Source: Geothermovivens sp964644845
GTDB taxonomy: Bacteria > Zhuqueibacterota > Zhuqueibacteria > Oleimicrobiales > Geothermoviventaceae
Reading direction: 5' to 3'
DNA length: 20,154 nucleotides
Assembly (NCBI GenBank): GCA_964644845.1
Contig: CAZXXS010000059.1
Coordinates: 1-20,154 of the forward strand
In this document: positions 15,571-20,154 of the stretch, piece after piece
Numbering within the stretch: position 1 is the first letter of the stretch
Layout: each line of letters starts with the position of its first letter
The notes under the pieces: generated by a model
Told to the model about the DNA's origin: nothing
Databases searched by the model: none
The model's input: only the letters and a program-made list of their open reading frames with translations
Made by a program: the position numbers and the translations under genes

Positions 15571-16899
15571 ATGCCGTCGAAGGAAGTGAGTCGCAGAGAG
15601 TTTTTGCGTGTCGCAGGACTGGCGTCGGCTGCCGTTGGGGCTGGGTTGCCGTTAGCTTCGCGAGCTGAATCGGTGGACAAGCCGCCCAACGTCATTTTGA
15701 TCGTGAGCGACGATCAGGGTACGGTGGACATGGGATGCTACGGCGCCACAGACCTGATGACGCCGAACATGGACCAACTGGCTTCACGAGGTGTGCGGTT
15801 CACGCAATTCTACGTCGGGGCCCCAATTTGTTCGCCGTCCAGGGCTGCCCTTATGACCGGTCGCTACCCGCAACACGCTGGCTTGGCTAACAACGCCTAC
15901 GGCAATCACGGTTTGCCTACGGATCAAGTTACGCTGGCGGACGTGATGCGTTCAGCCGGGTACCGAACCGCGATTTTCGGCAAGTGGCATCTTGGGGAAA
16001 CGCTGCCACTCAGTCCTAACGCTCGTGGTTTTGATGAATTTCTTGGTTTCAAGGTCGGGTGCATCGACAACTACTCACACTTTTTCTACTGGCACGGTCC
16101 CAACCGCCACGACCTCTGGTTGAACGAGGAAGAACACTGGGAACCGGGCGTGTACTTTCCAGACATTGTGGTGCGCGAGGCCACTCGTTTCCTGGAGGAA
16201 AACCGCGACCGTCCGTTCTTTCTCTACCTGCCCTTCAATCTGCCGCACTACCCACTGCAGCCGGAGCGGCGGTTTGTGGAACTGTACAACGGGATACAAG
16301 ACCCGCGGCGAAAACGGTACGCAGCTTTCCTCACGACGCTGGATGACAAAGTGGGCACAATCCTGAAGAAGGTGGATGACCTGGGCCTCACACAGGACAC
16401 CCTGGTGATTTACTTCAGCGACCACGGGCACAGCACCGAAGAGCGAGCCTTTGGAGGCGGCGGCAGTGCCGGGCCGTACCGCGGACACAAATTCACTGTG
16501 TGGGAAGGTGGTATCCGGGTACCCGCGATCGTGTCGTGGCCTGGCCATTTACCCGAGGGACAAGTGAGAGACCAGCTTGTTGCCAGCATGGACCTGATGC
16601 CTACGATCGCCGACCTGTGTGGTGCCAAACTTCCGGAGGTCCAGCTGGATGGTCGCAGCCTGCGGCGGGTACTGGAATCTGCCAGCGCACCTTCGCCGCA
16701 TCCGGTCATGCACTGGGCTGTTGGTAAACGTTGGGCAGTCCGGCGCGGCAAGTGGAAACTGGTGTTCGATCAGGAGCTTTTTCTGGCAGATCTGGAGGCA
16801 GATCCTTCAGAGTCGGTGAATTTGGCGAACAAATTCCCGGACGTGGTGCAGGAACTGAAGCGCGAGCACGAGCGCTGGCTGGCCGAAGCCACCCGTTGA
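15571..16899 (+). CDS. Tat-exported sulfatase 3 (formylglycine type)
   Basis: A 442-residue sulfatase, the shortest of the three. Seen: Tat signal SRREFLR at residues 7-13 with an alanine-rich h-region; metal ligands D47-D48 in IVSDDQG; the modification motif C87-S-P-S-R followed by AALMTGRYPQHAG; FGKWHLGE; LPHYPLQP; and FSDHGHSTEE. The C-terminal part is compact (RRGKWKLVFDQELFLADLEADPSESVNLA). It differs clearly from sulfatases 1 and 2, so the three are not recent copies and may act on different sulfate positions (inference). Start: ATG 15571 has GGAGG 6 bases upstream, while the GTG at 15565 would sit directly on that site. A convergent − strand gene follows 298 bases downstream. Confidence 0.93.
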   Translation: MPSKEVSRREFLRVAGLASAAVGAGLPLASRAESVDKPPNVILIVSDDQGTVDMGCYGATDLMTPNMDQLASRGVRFTQFYVGAPICSPSRAALMTGRYPQHAGLANNAYGNHGLPTDQVTLADVMRSAGYRTAIFGKWHLGETLPLSPNARGFDEFLGFKVGCIDNYSHFFYWHGPNRHDLWLNEEEHWEPGVYFPDIVVREATRFLEENRDRPFFLYLPFNLPHYPLQPERRFVELYNGIQDPRRKRYAAFLTTLDDKVGTILKKVDDLGLTQDTLVIYFSDHGHSTEERAFGGGGSAGPYRGHKFTVWEGGIRVPAIVSWPGHLPEGQVRDQLVASMDLMPTIADLCGAKLPEVQLDGRSLRRVLESASAPSPHPVMHWAVGKRWAVRRGKWKLVFDQELFLADLEADPSESVNLANKFPDVVQELKREHERWLAEATR

Positions 16900-17197
16900 G
16901 TAAGCAGGTGCCGGTTCACCACAGCGCTCCACGATTGGCAGAAGCCGACGCCTGAGGCACGGGATTGTCGATCGAGTTGCGCCGGGAAATCTGCGTGGCA
17001 GCGGTGTGCTTTTGATTTGCGCCGCCTCCAAGGGCGACGCGCACTGCTTCTCGGGCGAACCCGGTCGCCCTAAGGTGCGTCGGAAGGTCTCCCCAGTTTG
17101 ACTGCTTGTTCTCCGGAAAAAGGCAAGCGAGGGCCAGGCATTCCACGCGACGGTGAGTGTGTCCACGGGGAGCGGGAGACCACGTCTGGAGGGGGGC
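16900..17197. other. Gap between convergent genes
   Basis: The 298 bases lie between the sulfatase 3 stop (+) and the DUF2784 stop (−). No gene is visible. The main content is the hairpin at 17031-17071 and a weaker one, GCTTG/CAAGC, near 17103-17128. Either could serve transcripts from both sides. Confidence 0.45.
17031..17071. terminator. Stacked hairpin in the convergent gap
   Basis: AGGGCGAC (17031-17038) pairs perfectly with GTCGCCCT (17064-17071). Directly inside its 3′ arm, CGGG (17052-17055) pairs with CCCG (17060-17063) around CGAA. The two helices abut, with a 13-base bulge on the 5′ side. A two-way terminator is plausible by position, but no U-run follows on the + strand. Confidence 0.35.
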
Positions 17198-17560
17198 CTA
17201 AGTTCGCCTACGGCGAAAAGCGATTCCGTAGAGGAGTCCGTTGACGACAACGACGATGCTTCCAAGGATGAACTGAACGGTGCGCGTCAGACCTTCGGGG
17301 TAAAGGATGGGAAGCAAGTAGTGCTCGACGAAACCGGTTGTGTACGTTGTAGCTCCCGCCTGGGTGCGAAGCCAATTCTCGAGGGGCGTCAGGGGGCACA
17401 CCCAGCCGACAAATTCAATGGCTGCTCCGTAAAGCGCACAGGGGAGGTGAAGCAACGCAAAGCGACGTTTCCAGATGACCAGCAGGCCACCGAGAACGAC
17501 GAAGAGGACGAACAGAAAGTGCAGCAACACAACGCATTCAGCCAGGATCAGGGTAAACAT
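17198..17560 (-). CDS. DUF2784 small membrane protein
   Basis: A 120-residue integral membrane protein and the only − strand gene. Seen: LAECVVLLHFLFVLFVVLGGLLVIWK in the first helix (about 5-30), then LPCALYGAAIEFVGWVCPLTPLENWLR, FVEHYLLPILYPEGL and a last helix (about 93-115) with a basic RRRR tail. These blocks and the length fit the whole DUF2784 family, whose function is unknown. Start: the ATG complement at 17558-17560 has only a weak ribosome site, but it places the first helix as in the family. It is convergent with sulfatase 3 and divergent from the large GH-like gene. A long + strand frame running through it is not real. Confidence 0.88.
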   Translation of the reverse strand: MFTLILAECVVLLHFLFVLFVVLGGLLVIWKRRFALLHLPCALYGAAIEFVGWVCPLTPLENWLRTQAGATTYTTGFVEHYLLPILYPEGLTRTVQFILGSIVVVVNGLLYGIAFRRRRT

Positions 17561-17665
17561 CTGGATTTCGTCTTCGGTTTGCGATTCCCTCAGTGCGTGA
17601 AGTGGAGCTCAAGGGCTTCGAACGAAGCAGGCCGACCCACCCGGAGTTCACTGCGAGACGCTCCA
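17561..17665. promoter_or_regulatory. Divergent intergenic region
   Basis: These 105 bases separate the starts of the − strand DUF2784 gene and the + strand GH-like gene, so both promoters should lie here or close by. I see no clear −35/−10 pair in either direction. The extent depends on the uncertain start of the GH-like gene. Confidence 0.35.
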
Positions 17666-20119
17666 GTGGGTACAGCCTGTCGGCTGAGCAAGCGGTTCCC
17701 GAGGTTGCGTTCCTGTTTGTTCCTGCTCTCTGTTGCACTCTTGGTAGCAGTCTGGGTTCCCGCTTCGGCTGGAATCGGCTGGCCGAAGGTTTCCATCGTT
17801 GTCGGGGATTCCTCGGCGGCTCTGGCTGCCCGCGTTTTGCGGGAGGAGGTGGCGCTGCGGTCTGGCTGCCGGTGGTCTGTCCGTCGTCGCTGGCCACGGA
17901 CGGCAGAGGCAGTGGTGTACGTCGGAGTCGGGGACCTGCCAGGAACGGCCCCGACATTCCTACGCCAGGCCTTGGCCGCTTTGCCGAAGCCCGGATCGGA
18001 GGGATTCCGCCTTGTTGTCCGGCGCTCACCTGTGCAGACGGTAGTCGTGGTGGGTGCGGATGCCCGCGGGGCTCTCTACGGCGTGGGGCGCTTGCTGCGA
18101 AAACTGCGACTGGGTCAAGGGCGGGTGGATTTCCCAGATTCGTTGGCAGTTTCCACGACGCCGGAGCACCGAATTCGCGGCGTGCAGGTGAGCTACCACC
18201 CAACGACAAACACGTACGACGCGTGGCTGCCCGAGCAATTCGAGCGTTACGTCCGCGACCTGCTTTTGTTCGGGGCCAACAGTGTGGAAATTCTCGCGAC
18301 TGGACCGGATGGCCGCTACGCGGGCCCTTTGATGAAACTGCCGCCGGAACAAATGATGGTCGAACAGGCCCGAATTCTGGCCCGCTACGACGTCGACGTT
18401 TGGCTTTTCTACCCGAATCGCCGAAAGTCTTTCCGCGATCCCAAAGTTGCCGCAGAGGAGCTCCGAGCACGAGCCGTCGTGTTCGGCAGCCTACCTCGTT
18501 TGAACCACGTCTTCGTTCCCGGAGGCGACCCTGGTGAACTACCGGTTGAGGAGCTGTTCCCCTGGCTGGAACGTGTTGCTGAGGTGCTGCACCGTTTCCA
18601 TCCGGAGGCAGACATCTGGGTGTCGCCGCAAAATCCGCACGCTACGCACGCCTGGCTCGACTGCTTTGTGCAAAATGTGAATCGAAACCCGGAGTGGCTG
18701 GGCGGCGTCGTGTACGGACCGTGGGTGGCCATGTCGCTGCCGGAGTTGCGTCAGCGTGTGCGCCCTGACGTGCCCATTCGCCGCTACCCGGACATTACCC
18801 ACACGATCAGTTGCCAGTACCCGGTGCCGCGTTGGGACCTGGCCTGGGCTCTGACACTCGGCAGGGAGCCGATCAACCCGCGTCCGAGAGCCATCAAGCG
18901 AATCGAGAACCTGTTCCACGGCGACGTGGTTGGCGCCATTGCCTACTCTGAGGGCGTGAACGACGACGTAAACAAGTTCGTGTGGCTGGACCAGGCCTGG
19001 GATCCACACACGCCGGTCGTGGAGACACTGCGTGACTACGCGCGGCTGTTTGTTGATCCTGACTGCGACGACGCTCTCGCGCAGGGTTTGCTGGCGCTGG
19101 AGGAGAACTGGCAGGGCCCACTTTTGTCAAACGAGCATGTGGCTGTAACACGCTGCCAGTGGGAAGACCTGGCCCGCTGTGCTTCCCCCGCAATGAGGCG
19201 GAATTTCCGTTTTCAGATGGGACTGTTACGTGCTCTCTACGACGACCTGGTTCGCAGACGGCTGCTGGGCGACACAGAACGGGAAGCTCGCGCTCTTGAG
19301 GCACTCAGAAGGGCACCGGAGCTTGGCTCACGGGTCGCACTGGAGATGGCGGAGGAGATCTTGCTTTCAGGGACGCGCGGTGACGCATTCGACGAGCTTC
19401 GGCAACGCTGCTGGGCCTTAGGTGACTCCCTGTTCCACAGCGTTGGCCTGCAACTTTCGGTTGTACGCTACGGAGCCGCGTGGCGGGAACGTGGTGCGTT
19501 TCTGGACGCGATGGATGAGCCTTTGAACAACGTTCGCTGGCTGCTGGCCCAGTTCGACCGCGTACGAGCCAGGAAAACGGAGGCGGAGCGCCAGCAGACC
19601 ATCGAGCGGATCTTGAGGTGGTGCGATCCCGGGCCCGGCGGTTTCTACGACGATCTGGGCAGCTGGGAATCCTGGCGACGTGTGCTGGTGAGACCGGACT
19701 GGAGGGATGACCCCGGTACCTTTTTCACACCGCGGGTGAGCTTTACAACGGGACTACGGAGAGACGAAATCCCCTGGGTGAAACGACGGGGAATCGATGG
19801 CCCGGCTGTCCGGCTTTCGTGGATGCGGCAGGTGGCCACACTTTACCACACTCCCCTTCGGCTTTGCTACGAGGATCTTGACTCGCGTGGTTCCTACCGG
19901 CTTCGCGTGAACGTGCTGGGCCGTTTTCGTTCGCGGATGAAGCTGGTGGCCGACAGCACGTGGGTCATTCACAACTTCTTGGGGCGCGAGCGTAGATTCA
20001 TCCGGGAATTCAAAATCCCGCGAAAGGCTACCGCTGACGGCAAGCTTGTACTGGAGTGGGTTTGCCCGGATGGCGACCGGGGTGCTCAAGTGGCGGAAGT
20101 GTGGTTGATTCGCGAGTGA
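17666..20119 (+). CDS. Exported GH20-like/TIM-barrel glycosidase candidate
   Basis: About 817 residues. A Sec-type signal (hydrophobic about 17-29, PASA cleavage near 33) leads into a GH20b-like zincin-fold domain (about 38-155: SIVVGDSS, VVYVGVGDLP, VVVVGADARGALYGVGRLLRKL). A TIM-barrel-like part starts at RGVQVSYHPTTNTYDAW (about 171-187). It includes LPRLNHVFVPGGDPGE, VVYGPW and the striking Y427-S-E429-G-V-N-D-D-V-N-K, where E429 and D433/D434 are candidate active-site acids. Residues after about 480 are helical, and the last 150 look like a beta domain. Such proteins are usually annotated as hypothetical or glycoside-hydrolase-like; I cannot assign a CAZy family or substrate. The start is uncertain: GTG 17666 gives a complete signal peptide, GTG 17597 or TTG 17705 are alternatives, none has a good ribosome site and no ATG is suitable. 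Confidence 0.7.
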   Translation: MGTACRLSKRFPRLRSCLFLLSVALLVAVWVPASAGIGWPKVSIVVGDSSAALAARVLREEVALRSGCRWSVRRRWPRTAEAVVYVGVGDLPGTAPTFLRQALAALPKPGSEGFRLVVRRSPVQTVVVVGADARGALYGVGRLLRKLRLGQGRVDFPDSLAVSTTPEHRIRGVQVSYHPTTNTYDAWLPEQFERYVRDLLLFGANSVEILATGPDGRYAGPLMKLPPEQMMVEQARILARYDVDVWLFYPNRRKSFRDPKVAAEELRARAVVFGSLPRLNHVFVPGGDPGELPVEELFPWLERVAEVLHRFHPEADIWVSPQNPHATHAWLDCFVQNVNRNPEWLGGVVYGPWVAMSLPELRQRVRPDVPIRRYPDITHTISCQYPVPRWDLAWALTLGREPINPRPRAIKRIENLFHGDVVGAIAYSEGVNDDVNKFVWLDQAWDPHTPVVETLRDYARLFVDPDCDDALAQGLLALEENWQGPLLSNEHVAVTRCQWEDLARCASPAMRRNFRFQMGLLRALYDDLVRRRLLGDTEREARALEALRRAPELGSRVALEMAEEILLSGTRGDAFDELRQRCWALGDSLFHSVGLQLSVVRYGAAWRERGAFLDAMDEPLNNVRWLLAQFDRVRARKTEAERQQTIERILRWCDPGPGGFYDDLGSWESWRRVLVRPDWRDDPGTFFTPRVSFTTGLRRDEIPWVKRRGIDGPAVRLSWMRQVATLYHTPLRLCYEDLDSRGSYRLRVNVLGRFRSRMKLVADSTWVIHNFLGRERRFIREFKIPRKATADGKLVLEWVCPDGDRGAQVAEVWLIRE

Positions 20120-20125
20120 AGTGGA

Positions 20126-20144
20126 GCCGGTCGTCGAAACTGGC
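20126..20144 (+). terminator. Weak hairpin after the GH-like gene
   Basis: GCCGGT (20126-20131) pairs with ACTGGC (20139-20144), including one G·U, around CGTCGAA, starting 7 bases after the stop. The window ends 10 bases later, so a U-run cannot be judged. Confidence 0.2.
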
Positions 20145-20154
20145 ACCGTAAAGC

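Noticed and set aside
17153..17665. N-terminal extension of the GH-like frame
   Set aside because: It runs antisense through a well-supported DUF2784 gene, is polar and low in protein character, and would bury the signal peptide.
17593..18537. 314-codon + strand frame overlapping the GH-like gene
   Set aside because: It is an alternative-frame shadow rich in Arg/Gly/Pro with no recognisable domain.

Overview
The window is a GC-rich (roughly 60% by eye) bacterial segment of 12 protein genes, 11 on the + strand and one on the − strand. I see no RNA genes, mobile elements or CRISPR arrays. Clear GGAGG-type ribosome sites, Tat and Sec export signals and the many secreted hydrolases point to a Gram-negative, glycan-degrading bacterium. 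The gene mix (Tat-type sulfatases, DUF1080, DUF362, DUF2784) resembles Planctomycetota or uncultured FCB/KSB1-type lineages, but I cannot name the phylum. Strong ribosome sites argue against typical Bacteroidota. An odd genome signature is the near absence of the trinucleotides TAT and ATA: about 8 and 10 by eye, against well over 100 expected of each.

Layout. (A) 261-8049: an exported GH2 beta-galactosidase, a Tat-exported sulfatase, a Tat-exported DUF362 protein and a second Tat-exported sulfatase. (B) 8551-12729: a transport block with a 6-TM potassium channel, an APC-family amino-acid permease and a CLC chloride channel/transporter with a C-terminal RCK_C (TrkA-C) domain, closed by the best intrinsic terminator in the window. 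(C) 12869-16899: an exported TPR-PhoD-like phosphatase/phosphodiesterase, a DUF1080 (3-keto-glycoside hydrolase-type) protein and a third Tat-exported sulfatase. (D) 17198-20119: a small DUF2784 membrane protein on the − strand, divergent from a large exported protein that looks like an uncharacterised TIM-barrel glycosidase with a GH20-like zincin-fold N-domain.

How they may work together (inference): the galactosidase, three sulfatases, DUF1080 protein and GH-like protein would act in the periplasm or at the surface on sulfated, probably galactose-containing glycans. All three sulfatases carry the Cys form of the formylglycine motif and Tat signals, which fits maturation and folding in the cytoplasm before export. 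The maturase, glycan importers and keto-sugar dehydrogenases are not in this window. The ion-transport block is probably a separate unit.

Most intergenic gaps hold a compact, usually perfect hairpin without a U-tract. No canonical TATAAT −10 box exists in the window.
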